Shown one piece after another: positions 1-8,751 of a DNA stretch of 64,000 bases. The stretch is taken from assembly GCA_965247375.1 (NCBI GenBank), contig CBDFHU010000108.1, forward strand, positions 1 to 64,000, in the 5' to 3' direction. The position numbers and the translations under genes are program-made. The notes below the pieces were generated by a model, which saw only the letters and a program-made list of their open reading frames with translations, had not been told where the DNA came from and did no database searches. How positions within the stretch are numbered: the first letter of the stretch is position 1; each line of letters starts with the position of its first letter. This DNA is from Arsenicibacter sp965247375 (GTDB lineage Bacteria; Bacteroidota; Bacteroidia; Cytophagales; Spirosomataceae).

Positions 1-839
1 GTCAGGATTGTACCGTCGTTATCAGGATCAACCTCGGCACCAACATTTCTGAGTTCATCTATCTTGCTGTTGAACTGGCTTTTGAGCGTCAGCGCATACA
101 GACTCGACCCCAGACCGGCCGCTCCGATGGCTGCGACCATAGCTGTACGAACCGGTGACACCGTAACAGGAGCGGATTCCGGCCTTCCGAACCAGCGCGG
201 GTGTTTTCTGTTCCGGTTTTGTAACCGGTGCCGGAGTGACTGTCCGTCGCAGAAGTAGCCGGCGTAGCTTTAGGGACTTCGCGGGCCGCCTGCGCAGCCT
301 GTTCCTCTTTCAGATAATTCTCGCTGTTCTGAATCTGAATCTGCAGGAGATCTTTCTTAACCGCATACGAAAGCGCTTCAGTATAGGCTTTTTTGGCCTC
401 AGCGTATTTTTCTGTGCATAGGCCACATTTCCCTGATCGGTCCAGTAGTCCGTCAGCTGGCTTTTGGTTTGCGGATCGGTCGGGTTAAGGGCCAGTACCT
501 GCTGCCAGAAACCGACGGCCTCTGCGCCTCTACCGGCACCAACGGCTTTAGTAGCCTGGTCCCGCAGGAACAAAATCCGGTCAATCTCTTCGATTTTAGC
601 CCGTTGCGTAGGCGTCTTTTTCAAAGCCGGGTACTTCCAGACAATTCTGATACTGCCGCCGGGCTTCAGGATAACGCCCTTCTTTCAGCAGATCATCGGC
701 TTTCTTTTTGTACTTATCATACTCGTCATCCAGTGTCCGGACCAGTACCGAACGGGGGGCCATACCGGAAGCCGTCGCAAAAACGGGTAATGTACTGCCC
801 GAGAGGAGCAGTACGGCAATGGGTGTATACGTGTTTCAT
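1..839 (-). pseudogene. TPR-like membrane-anchored protein, frameshifted, 3' end outside window
   Basis: Starts with ATG at 839, 45 bases after the kinase stop. Reading across frames gives a signal-peptide-like N-terminus, a helical region with tetratricopeptide character (a stretch with 'GRYPEARRQYQNC', later 'KYAEAKKAYTEALSYA'), a Pro/Ala/Thr-rich linker and a C-terminal hydrophobic segment followed by a domain that continues past base 1. No single frame covers it: apparent one-base shifts lie near 822, 618, 405, 240 and 183. It is last in the kinase/phosphatase/FHA run. Its repeats resemble those in the C-terminal half of the kinase, so a scaffold or sensor role is an inference. Could be a pseudogene or a gene hit by base-calling errors. 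Confidence 0.5.
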
Positions 840-884
840 GCTTACTTGCTGTTGTGGCGGTCTGCTTTTGTGGTGGTTATGAGG

Positions 885-2659
885 TTATAAATTACGGTCA
901 CACTCTTTGATTTTTGTCCGGACATCTGCCGTGTTCAAAAGCGCCTGAGCGACCAGATACCATGATTTCGCCCCCTCATATTCTTCCCGCTGGAAAATCC
1001 GGTCTGCTTTTGTGAAGTAGCTGTTATACAGATCCGATGCGGCTCCGGTCGTCAGCCCTTCTGCCTCTGCCAGCTGACGGGCTTTGGCAAACGATGCGAT
1101 AGCCGCTGCTTTATTGTTTCCGTTCCGGATGGCGTTCTCACCTTCCGAAATCAGCTTTTCGTAATCCTGTTGCGCCTGCTCTTTACGGGCTTTGGCAACG
1201 GCGGCGGCCTGTTCTTCCGGTGTCGGTCCCTCGGGTGCTGCCACCGTTTGCGGAGGCGGCTGCTTACCGGCTGCTGCCATATACTATTTATCGGTTTAAC
1301 CGGCTTTATCTCCGGCCGCACATCCGGCGACCTTACCGGACCGGACGGCTGCGACTGCGTACTGTCTGTAATGTTCGGGATGTTTGAGCCGGCGGGAGCT
1401 TCGGACATTGCTAACCGGTTCCATGTGAATGCGCCGCCCAGCAGCACAACAGCGACCGGAACAACCGCAAGCCATTTCGCTTTTTTAGCGGGAGGTGGTA
1501 CTCCCGACATGGTTGGAACAGTCAACACGTCGGTTTCAGGTACCTGCACCACCGGATCAGCCTGATAGACATCGGTATAAGCATCTGCTTCTATCCGCAC
1601 ATCGGTGGCATCTTCGGTAATAACTGCCCTCGCGGGCCGCATTGCCTCCTGACACCGCGTTACACCCTGCATCGCAGCCGCATGCTCCGGTAAGTGGGCC
1701 AGGACTTCTTCATACCACAACTGTGCATGCGCAAAATCCTGTTGCTTCATAGCGACATCCGCTTTTCGTAACCAGCCGTCAATCATGTGCTGATTAAGCA
1801 ATTGCAGCAGTTCGTCTTCTTTCCGGACGCGTTTCCGGATGTCCTTAACCAGACACCGCTTCACCATGGTACGGTACGGCTCCGGTAGCCGGTCGATGCC
1901 TTTGGGTAATGCAACGGTAACGATCTTTTTCTCAATATCCCGTTTAATCAGTTGCTCGCTGCCCATCCGTGCATCGGACGCAAACGGCTTTTCGCCCGTC
2001 AGCATCTCGTACAGAATCACCCCGAAAGCCCATAAATCAAGATTGAAACTCACGCGGCTACCCTCAATCTGTTCCGGTGCCTTGTAGGAGGGCGTTCCCC
2101 GCCCATCGCTCAGGTCGAAATCAGAGCTATCTATTTCGTGGTCGCTCACGAGCTTGCTGAGGCCAAAATCAGCGATTTTGGCACAAACCGGTTTTGTTTA
2201 TCGCGGGAAATCAGATGTTGGCCGGCTTGAAGTCGCGGTGCACAATCCGGTGCCGGTGCAGATGTTCCAGACCGAGTAAAATGCCCCGTGTCAGGTCGAA
2301 AATATCGTCGGAGACAGTTTCTGATGTTTGAGCAAGTCCGCCAGATTGCCATCGGGGTAGTACTTCATGATGGCAAAGTCACTGATACCGGTATCGGTTT
2401 CGAGGCGGTAGCAAGCATCGTAGCGGGCGATATTAGCCTGTCGCGGCACCCGTTGAGCCAGTTCAACTTCGGCTTTCAGCGACTTCGGATCGTTCCCTTT
2501 GAATTCGCTGACTTTAATGGCAACCCATTCTGTCTCAACCTGGTCCTCAACTTTTATTACCTTCCCATATGATCCGCTGCCCAACAACATGCCATCGTCG
2601 TTCGGCCGCATCGGGTAGCGTTTCCGGAAATCCTGAAAAGACGTAAATTGTTGATTCAT
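885..2659 (-). pseudogene. Ser/Thr protein kinase with TM segment and TPR-like C-terminus, frameshifted
   Basis: Hanks-type kinase. Visible motifs: glycine loop GSGSYGKV near residue 30, VAIK lysine near 52, catalytic loop HRDFKPANI, DFG and GTPSYKAPEQ (activation segment), then FGVILYEMLTGEKPF. After about residue 400 comes a basic patch and one hydrophobic segment (WLAVVPVAVVLLGGAFTW), then a helical TPR-like region ending in ECDRNL. The frame must change near 2312, 2213, 2181 and 1285; each can be repaired by adding one base, e.g. an extra A in the AAAA run at 2181. An upstream GTG at 2668 is an alternative start. It follows the PP2C gene and should phosphorylate partners read by the FHA proteins. 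Membrane-bound, cytoplasmic kinase domain. Confidence 0.75.
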
Positions 2660-2835
2660 GGCGGGCACGTTAAATTAACGTTTCTTGATTCAAAGATACG
2701 TTAAAGGCCGGTCATCCGAAAACTTCCCGAAAAAAATGGGAATCTGCCAGTTAAGCATTGCTCGTCTTGCTCGCAGACCCGCGTAAGCATGTAAACCACC
2801 GGTTATCAAAACGGTATACGGTTACCTGCCTGTTG

Positions 2836-3659
2836 TTAAAACCAGGCAAATAACCGGCTGGCGACCGCGACCGGTTTTGGTTTAACTTCTCCTACCGATT
2901 TAATGTGCACCAGATAGCCGGAATAGTTGTCTTTTACCTGATGCTCACAACGCTGAAGCAACATACGGAGCTTATCGTCATCAGAAACCGGAGCACCCAG
3001 ACAGGTTTCCAGCGTCTGTTCGTCGATCTGTTCCAGAAACCCGTCGGAGCATAATACAAAATAATCACCCTCGCGTACGTCGGTCAGCTGGACAACATCC
3101 GGTTCGGGCGCATTAAACGGCCTGCCGCCAAGCTCAGCACTGCTCAGACTAACCGAGCGGCTCAACCGGTTCCGCCACGGATGGTGCAGGGCCTGTTCAG
3201 GCGTAATTATACCGGCATCAACCATTCTCGTTGACCTGTTTATGATCTCTGGTCTGAAAAATAATTTTCCCGTTACGGACCTGAAATACCCGGCTATCAC
3301 CGACATGAGCAACTGTCCGCGCCCTGCTCATGCAGATGCAGAAACGCCGCCGTCGATCCCATGCGGCTGACCAGCGGATTGGCGCGCATAAACATCGCAT
3401 ACTGGTTCAGAGCGCGTTCAAATACTTCCCGGATGTGTTCTCTGGTAAAAATGGCCGGACAAACAACTGCTTCGTACCGCGCAAACGATTCACAAAGCAA
3501 GTGACTCGCCACCTCTCCCTTATCAGCCCCTCCAATGCCATCACATACCACAAACACACGGGTCAGGTGATTGGCAATGCCTGCTGTCGGATAAAGCGCA
3601 TCCTGATTTGTTGGCCGCTGGCCTGTTTCAGTAAAGGATAGAGGTAAGTATGTTTCCAT
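2836..3659 (-). pseudogene. PP2C-family protein phosphatase, frameshifted
   Basis: Metal-dependent Ser/Thr phosphatase. Conserved pieces are spread over three frames: TNQDA and VVCDGIGGADKGE (metal-binding Asp/Gly) near residues 18-45, GSTAAF, VAHVGDSRVF, TRDHKQVNE and LCSDGFLE. Frame changes are needed near 3312 (one base missing) and 3225 (one extra A in GAGAATGG). The reconstructed length, about 270 residues, is normal for stand-alone bacterial PP2C. It lies between an FHA gene (15 bases upstream) and the kinase, the usual pairing of opposing kinase and phosphatase. Identification is firm; whether it makes an intact product is not. Confidence 0.75.
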
Positions 3660-3674
3660 AATTAACGTTGGTGT

Positions 3675-4277
3675 TTACTGCGTCTGGTCGGGATTAAATC
3701 CCACCGGAACTTTATAGGTCGCCAGCACAGCAGGATTGATCAGCACATGCTCCAACCGGAAGGTATCCACACCACCCAGTGTAATCAGCCCGCCGTCCGG
3801 CACATCAATCACATCGGCCGGCATCAGCCGTACCTTTTCCAGAAGCGTACCATTCAGGCTTGGTTTTACTGATCCCGTATCAGGGTCAGTGGCTCCGTCC
3901 TGTAACTGATACCGGAACAGTCCCGTCCATTTATCAAAGACAACTGTCAGCGTACAGTGCTTCCGGCTGATGAAACAGCGGCTATTGTGCAGAAAGCGAT
4001 CTACCTGCACCGTACAGGTATCAGACGTACCGATGCTGTTTGCGCCGTGCCGCAGCCGGTATGAAATGGCCGGATTGAGCGTGTAGACCAGCCGGCCGGC
4101 TTCAGGAAGTCCTTTGGCAATGTTTTCATTGTAACAAAACGACGTTTCCAGTACGTTAATCTTTCCGCATCCGATATGGGAGCAAACGATTTCGCCCCTG
4201 GCCTGATCAGCCGGTTTAACCATAATACTGCGACCACAATGCCGGCACTTCATTAACGTATTTTTGTACGGTGTCAT
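3675..4277 (-). CDS. Zinc-ribbon plus FHA-domain protein
   Basis: 200 residues, intact. The N-terminus has a Cys4 ribbon (CRHCG near residue 11, then CSHIGC near 33). Residues about 70-175 form a forkhead-associated domain: NSIGTSD, ISRKHC (the SxxH phosphothreonine-binding region) and SLNGTLL. FHA domains bind phosphothreonine, so this is the likely reader of the neighbouring kinase. An in-frame ATG eight codons in (MKCRHC) is an equally good start. Same strand as, and 15 bases ahead of, the phosphatase, so probably co-transcribed. Cytoplasmic; no signal or TM segment. Confidence 0.75.
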   Translation of the reverse strand: MTPYKNTLMKCRHCGRSIMVKPADQARGEIVCSHIGCGKINVLETSFCYNENIAKGLPEAGRLVYTLNPAISYRLRHGANSIGTSDTCTVQVDRFLHNSRCFISRKHCTLTVVFDKWTGLFRYQLQDGATDPDTGSVKPSLNGTLLEKVRLMPADVIDVPDGGLITLGGVDTFRLEHVLINPAVLATYKVPVGFNPDQTQ

Positions 4278-4309
4278 ATCTGAGTAAGCTAACGAACAAA
4301 GAAATAAAG

Positions 4310-5149
4310 TTACATTTTTTCCGTCCGTGCCGCTACCAGCGTATATAATAACTGCTTTTTATTGTTTGAACGGTAGGGTTGTTCGTGATAGGTCATTTTT
4401 ATGTCGCCGAAACCAAGTACTTCGAGGTATTGGATCAGGAGTTCCGGGCTGATGTGCCACCATGTCTCAAGCGGCCCTTTCGCACGGCGGTTCGGACGCA
4501 GAACCATACTCGGGCCCGCCAGCTTGTTCCGGAAACGGGTTAGTAAACCGCCCAGCCAGCCACTGCGGAAACTATGCAATACGGTTTGCCGGCGTGTATC
4601 CAGCACCTCAGTAATGATAATTTTCTCACGTGTTACGCGGGCAGCCTGCTGAATGGCCAGCAACGGATCGCGGGTATGCAGCAGAATACTGCCGAAAGTC
4701 GTAATATCAACTGCTCCCATCACCAACGGCATCCGGTTTACCGTGCCATGAATGAGCCGCGCGTTCAGTGACAATAACCGGTGGGTGAGCCAGAATGCAT
4801 TGTTCAGCTTCCGGATGTGCTCCTTACGGTCCGACGCCAGCCCGTCAGTATCAATGCAGGCAAACGGCACCACATCCCAGTCGTAGTCGGGCGACAGATC
4901 GTAACAGGTTACCCGTGCGCCCTGCGTTTCCATGTAATGCGTCAGAAACCCGTTGGCCGACCCGATTTCGAGCACTTGCTTACCTGCCAACGGCACATGC
5001 CCCAGATAATCGCCCGCGCTCCGGCGCAGGTCCCACTCGCCGTCGACAGTCCCTATGCCGGGCAGGTCGATGGTGTGGTAAAAAACACAGTCGTTTATAT
5101 CCGCTACATAGCGCGGTTCGGCATAGGTCAGGACAGGTAATGTCTCCAT
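4310..5149 (-). CDS. Class I SAM-dependent methyltransferase
   Basis: 279 residues counted from the ATG at 5149 (METLPVL); an upstream in-frame ATG at 5248 would add an atypical hydrophobic-poor tail and is less likely. Motif I VLEIGSANG lies near residues 59-67, followed by an acidic residue ending strand 2 (TCYDLSPD) and the post-I region around FACIDTD. A later segment (DITTFGSILLHTRDPLLAI) matches motif IV/V of Rossmann-type methyltransferases. The substrate cannot be read from sequence; class-level assignment only. It sits inside the signalling cluster with no obvious link to it. Confidence 0.7.
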   Translation of the reverse strand: METLPVLTYAEPRYVADINDCVFYHTIDLPGIGTVDGEWDLRRSAGDYLGHVPLAGKQVLEIGSANGFLTHYMETQGARVTCYDLSPDYDWDVVPFACIDTDGLASDRKEHIRKLNNAFWLTHRLLSLNARLIHGTVNRMPLVMGAVDITTFGSILLHTRDPLLAIQQAARVTREKIIITEVLDTRRQTVLHSFRSGWLGGLLTRFRNKLAGPSMVLRPNRRAKGPLETWWHISPELLIQYLEVLGFGDIKMTYHEQPYRSNNKKQLLYTLVAARTEKM

Positions 5150-5312
5150 AGTATTGAGTGATAAAGTAATTGAATGATTGAACGAAACGCTCACCCATAT
5201 GCCCGGAACAGGCTTTAGGTAATCTATTGTTCTGAACGGACAAGGCACAGGAGTACCGGACCGAAAAATAAGCTCCGGTCGTTAATAACCATACGTCAGT
5301 CCGGCTAACCCG

Positions 5313-6776
5313 CTAAAAGCCAACCTTCAATACCGCTGTATTGTCACTGAAAATCAGCTGACCCTCCGGCGCATACGTTAGTTTTGCCAGCCTCCCTGTT
5401 GTGCCGGCAGGGATGGTAACGGCATGTTTTAACACGACCGGATCGGCCATGGATGGTAATTGTCCCGTTGACCAGACTCCCGGATCGGTCCAGTTACCGG
5501 CTTTAACGGAGTAGATGGTTGTGTTCAGGGTAGTTTTCGCAAAAACCTGTACATAGCCGGTACTGACCGTCGACGAGCGGGGTACCGTTGTACCCGCAAC
5601 GAGGTAGTTGCCATTGGGTAATACCGCCATCGACTGCAACCGGTCTTCGCCTTTACTAATGAGTTCGCTCCAGATTCCGAAAAAGCTGTTCCCGTCGAAT
5701 CCGGCTTTAAACACGGCGAAATCGGACCCTTCGCGCGCACTGATCACATTGGCACTGATCAGATAACGGCCATCGCGGTCCGGCTGAAGCCGGTGGCTGT
5801 CCGCAGCCACCGGCCTCGGACTGGCGAATATCGTATTGCCTCCCAGACGCGTTCCGTCTGGTGCCAGCCATTCCAGCCGGATTTCGTAGGTATTGGTTAC
5901 GGCCACATAGCCGTCTCCCGTTGCCGACGGGATAATATCCTGATAATAGGTCAGCCCCGTATTCCGTATCCATTGCTGCTGACCCGTCTGGTCAAGCCGG
6001 ACAATCCAGCCTTTCGGCAGGCTATCGGCCGATGTCACGTACCGGCCCGCGAACACATACCCGCCGTCGGCTTCACACGCACCGCCTACCGTGTTGGCCC
6101 CGCGGATTGCGGACGAACCAACGGCATCGATACCGGCCGAAAACCGCACATCACCCGCAGGCCCTACGCGTTTCACCCCAACATACTGCGTTGCCCTTGG
6201 ATACTGATCGGTATAGGTAGCCAGACAACCACCATCGCTCAGGCTACGGATAAAGGCGGGTGTAAACGAATTAAGCGATCCGCCCGGAGTTTGGTACAAA
6301 TCGGTATACCAGGCCGTTTGACCTGATTCATCCAGTTTAAGGAGGAAAATTCCCCTGACACCCCCAAAGCCGGTATAGCGTCCATACACAAAATAACCGC
6401 CTCCGACAGCGGCTTTCATATCAACCGGATAGAGCGACGTGTAAAACTGCACGGAAAGATTGTCCTTGAGCTTATCGCTGCTGATCACCTCACCGGCAGC
6501 CGACAACCGGACCACCATCGCCCCGCTCCCCGGCCCCTCAGGCACAGCTATTCCGTCGATTTCACCCGTACCAACAACCAGCATCACACCGTTGTCCGGC
6601 GTCGGTGCACCGACACAGGCCGATATCGACGGTACAAATGCCGATGACGATGTAAACGTACGTTCGAAGACAAGCGTCGAGGCCTGTCCCCAGGCTTTTG
6701 AACTCATCAGCAAGCCCGCAATTAACATCACTAACACACTCAGCCACAGGGCAGCAATTCGGTTAAGGTTTTTCAT
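5313..6776 (-). CDS. Secreted repeat protein with C-terminal surface-type domain
   Basis: 487 residues from the ATG at 6776 (MKNLNRIAALWLSVLV), which gives a clean signal peptide ending near SSKAWGQA. A longer frame up to 6884 would overlap the upstream gene and bury the signal. The body has recurring Gly-rich strands (GGYFVYGRYTG, DGGCLATYTD, GGYVFAGRY, NYLVAGTTV), the pattern of a beta-propeller-like delta-60 style repeat protein. The C-terminal about 65 residues (AGNWTDPGVWSTGQLP...) match the 'NW-DP-W-P' motif domain common on Bacteroidota exported proteins. Probably exported; substrate unknown. Confidence 0.6.
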   Translation of the reverse strand: MKNLNRIAALWLSVLVMLIAGLLMSSKAWGQASTLVFERTFTSSSAFVPSISACVGAPTPDNGVMLVVGTGEIDGIAVPEGPGSGAMVVRLSAAGEVISSDKLKDNLSVQFYTSLYPVDMKAAVGGGYFVYGRYTGFGGVRGIFLLKLDESGQTAWYTDLYQTPGGSLNSFTPAFIRSLSDGGCLATYTDQYPRATQYVGVKRVGPAGDVRFSAGIDAVGSSAIRGANTVGGACEADGGYVFAGRYVTSADSLPKGWIVRLDQTGQQQWIRNTGLTYYQDIIPSATGDGYVAVTNTYEIRLEWLAPDGTRLGGNTIFASPRPVAADSHRLQPDRDGRYLISANVISAREGSDFAVFKAGFDGNSFFGIWSELISKGEDRLQSMAVLPNGNYLVAGTTVPRSSTVSTGYVQVFAKTTLNTTIYSVKAGNWTDPGVWSTGQLPSMADPVVLKHAVTIPAGTTGRLAKLTYAPEGQLIFSDNTAVLKVGF

Positions 6777-6855
6777 AACATGTTGTTTCAGGCAATAGTC
6801 TACCAGACTGACCGGAAAAGTGGCCAGCCGGTTGCATCCCCCTGCTGAAATCTGA

Positions 6856-7794
6856 TTAAACCGCCTGCGGTTCGTCGGAATCATCGTCTACGTCGCCGTC
6901 ATCCCCGGTTTCGTAGTACTCAGCATCTTGGTATGGCATCTCATCTTCCTCGTCGCTGACCTCATGTCCGGCAGTTGTCAGTAGCGGTGTTACCACCGGC
7001 TTATCAAACACCGAATCCATGACTTCGTTGGCCATTGCCTCTTCGAGGCCCTGTTGCAGCGTGCTGTTCGAGAGCATAAACGGCTCATCCAGCCGAATAC
7101 TCTGCAATATTTCGTGACTGGCCGTATCGATCTGATACACCACATCCAGCCCTTCGTCGCCGGTGGCATCGACCACACGATATGTTAAACCATCGGGTCC
7201 TTCGAGCACCAGCGTGTCAACCACGCCATCGTGATCAAAATCGAGGCCCATCACCCGCTGATCGTTCATAACCCCCTCAATAACGATCGGATCGACGGGT
7301 GCTTTATCGGTGCCCGATGGTTGTTCCGGTGTCAGACCGTCGGGTTCGTATCCGACATCGGCCAGAAATTCATGCCGTTGTTGGAGGGACAGATCCTGCC
7401 ATTCTTCTTTTGTAAATGTGTTAAATAAACCGCCTTTCCAGACAAACACGCCGCCGGGTCCGATTTCGTCGCGGGCCGCGGCAAATGCCTCGCCAAACGG
7501 CCGGTCGCTGTTTACGTCATGAGCGACGGTTACGGCCTTCAGGTGTACTTTACCACCCGCCACCGGTACCGGCCCGTCGGCGGGTAATTGCGGATCGGCT
7601 GGAGGAGTACCGTCTCCTCCATCTGCCGGACCGGCCACTAAGGTCCAGGTAGCACCACCCAGCAGCAACGCTGCCGTAGTGATGCCTGCCAGCTTCATTT
7701 TGTTCAACGCAGGTGTGTTCCCCGACGCGGCGGGAGCGACATTCGATGAAAACTCATCAGTTTGCGGTTCTGAATTTGCGTACAGTTTCGACAT
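6856..7794 (-). CDS. Membrane protein of unknown function with Asp-rich loop
   Basis: 312 residues. A cytoplasmic N-terminus of about 35 residues is followed by one hydrophobic segment (LAGITTAALLLGGATWTLVAG) and a Pro/Asp/Gly linker. A conserved-looking stretch 'VFVWKGGLFNTFTKEEWQ' follows, then DFDHDGVVDTL, which has the D-x-D-x-D-G-x-x-D layout of EF-hand or thrombospondin calcium loops. The C-terminus is strongly acidic. No family assigned with certainty. Its place between the two FHA genes suggests it is a membrane target or sensor of the phospho-signalling set (inference). Confidence 0.5.
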   Translation of the reverse strand: MSKLYANSEPQTDEFSSNVAPAASGNTPALNKMKLAGITTAALLLGGATWTLVAGPADGGDGTPPADPQLPADGPVPVAGGKVHLKAVTVAHDVNSDRPFGEAFAAARDEIGPGGVFVWKGGLFNTFTKEEWQDLSLQQRHEFLADVGYEPDGLTPEQPSGTDKAPVDPIVIEGVMNDQRVMGLDFDHDGVVDTLVLEGPDGLTYRVVDATGDEGLDVVYQIDTASHEILQSIRLDEPFMLSNSTLQQGLEEAMANEVMDSVFDKPVVTPLLTTAGHEVSDEEDEMPYQDAEYYETGDDGDVDDDSDEPQAV

Positions 7795-7880
7795 AGCCGG
7801 AAAGCAATTAGCCGGATAAAGCTCTCTGATGCTTTATCTGGTGAGGTGAAAAAAGGTAAGGCGTTTTTTTGAAAAAAATT

Positions 7881-8603
7881 TCAGGATACCCAAATGGCTT
7901 TGCAGCGGCGGCAGGTTTTCTGCTGGGCGAGCTGCTCCCATTCCTGGTTATAAAAAGGCAGACGACACTCCGGATTGGGGCACCGGTACCGCTCACGATA
8001 CTCTTTATCAATGACTTCCAGCTTTTCGTCGGTCGACAGCAGCGTGGAGCAAAGTGTTGGTACAAGCATACTCAGGCCCGCACTCGACAGCACCGGCAAA
8101 AAACTGAGCGCGGTACCGCCGGTACCCAGCACCGCCCCGACACTGACTACAGACGACAGGATAACACTGCCGGTCCGGATCATGCGCTCACGGTTCCGGC
8201 AATCGCGTTTCAACTGCGGGTATTGTTCGTAAACCTGTTTGAGGGCGGCGAATTCGGTGGTAAAGTCAAGCGGTTCTTTTTTGGATGCGGCGGCTTCTGC
8301 CAGTGTCGGTGGCAGGTAGCGGGCAATCAGTTCGCCAGCGGTTGCCGTGGTTTCGCCGAAGGTCAGCACATCGGCCACGTCAATCAGCTTACGGCTGATG
8401 CGGAGGTGGTTCACAAACGTACCATTTTTGCTGTGCAGGTCTTCCAGAATAAAGCTTTCGGTACTGCACTGAATCAGGCGGGCATGCTGTCCGCTGACCT
8501 TAGGATCAGCCAGTACAATCTGGTTTTGGGCCTGACGCCCGATGGTGTAGGTAAACAGCTGGTTTGATTGTTCCAGCAGGGCATGGGCTTGCTCTACATT
8601 CAT
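7881..8603 (-). CDS. FHA-domain protein with membrane hairpin and C-terminal zinc ribbon
   Basis: 240 residues. Residues about 15-90 are an FHA domain: YTIGRQAQNQIVL, VSGQHARL and SKNGTFVN, with the phosphothreonine-binding Ser/His pair present. After a helical linker a hydrophobic stretch (about residues 145-190) looks like a membrane hairpin. The C-terminus is a Cys4 ribbon, CPNPEC ... CRRCKAIW. Domain order is the reverse of the 3675-4277 protein. It is first in the minus-strand run and may be a membrane-tethered phosphothreonine reader. Confidence 0.7.
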   Translation of the reverse strand: MNVEQAHALLEQSNQLFTYTIGRQAQNQIVLADPKVSGQHARLIQCSTESFILEDLHSKNGTFVNHLRISRKLIDVADVLTFGETTATAGELIARYLPPTLAEAAASKKEPLDFTTEFAALKQVYEQYPQLKRDCRNRERMIRTGSVILSSVVSVGAVLGTGGTALSFLPVLSSAGLSMLVPTLCSTLLSTDEKLEVIDKEYRERYRCPNPECRLPFYNQEWEQLAQQKTCRRCKAIWVS

Positions 8604-8751
8604 ATCCGTGCGGTGAATTCCGCCGGCAAGTTACAATAGTATTCTGCCGATTAAAAGGAGTAGCTGTCAGATGGTTAATGATATAAATAGGTTGTAGACG
8701 GGATAACGGATAAAAAGCATAAGCCTGCCCCTCGCCCCCTACCCCACTGCC

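Noticed and set aside
5149..5248. Longer methyltransferase N-terminus
   Set aside because: The added residues are atypical and the ATG at 5149 gives the normal family start.
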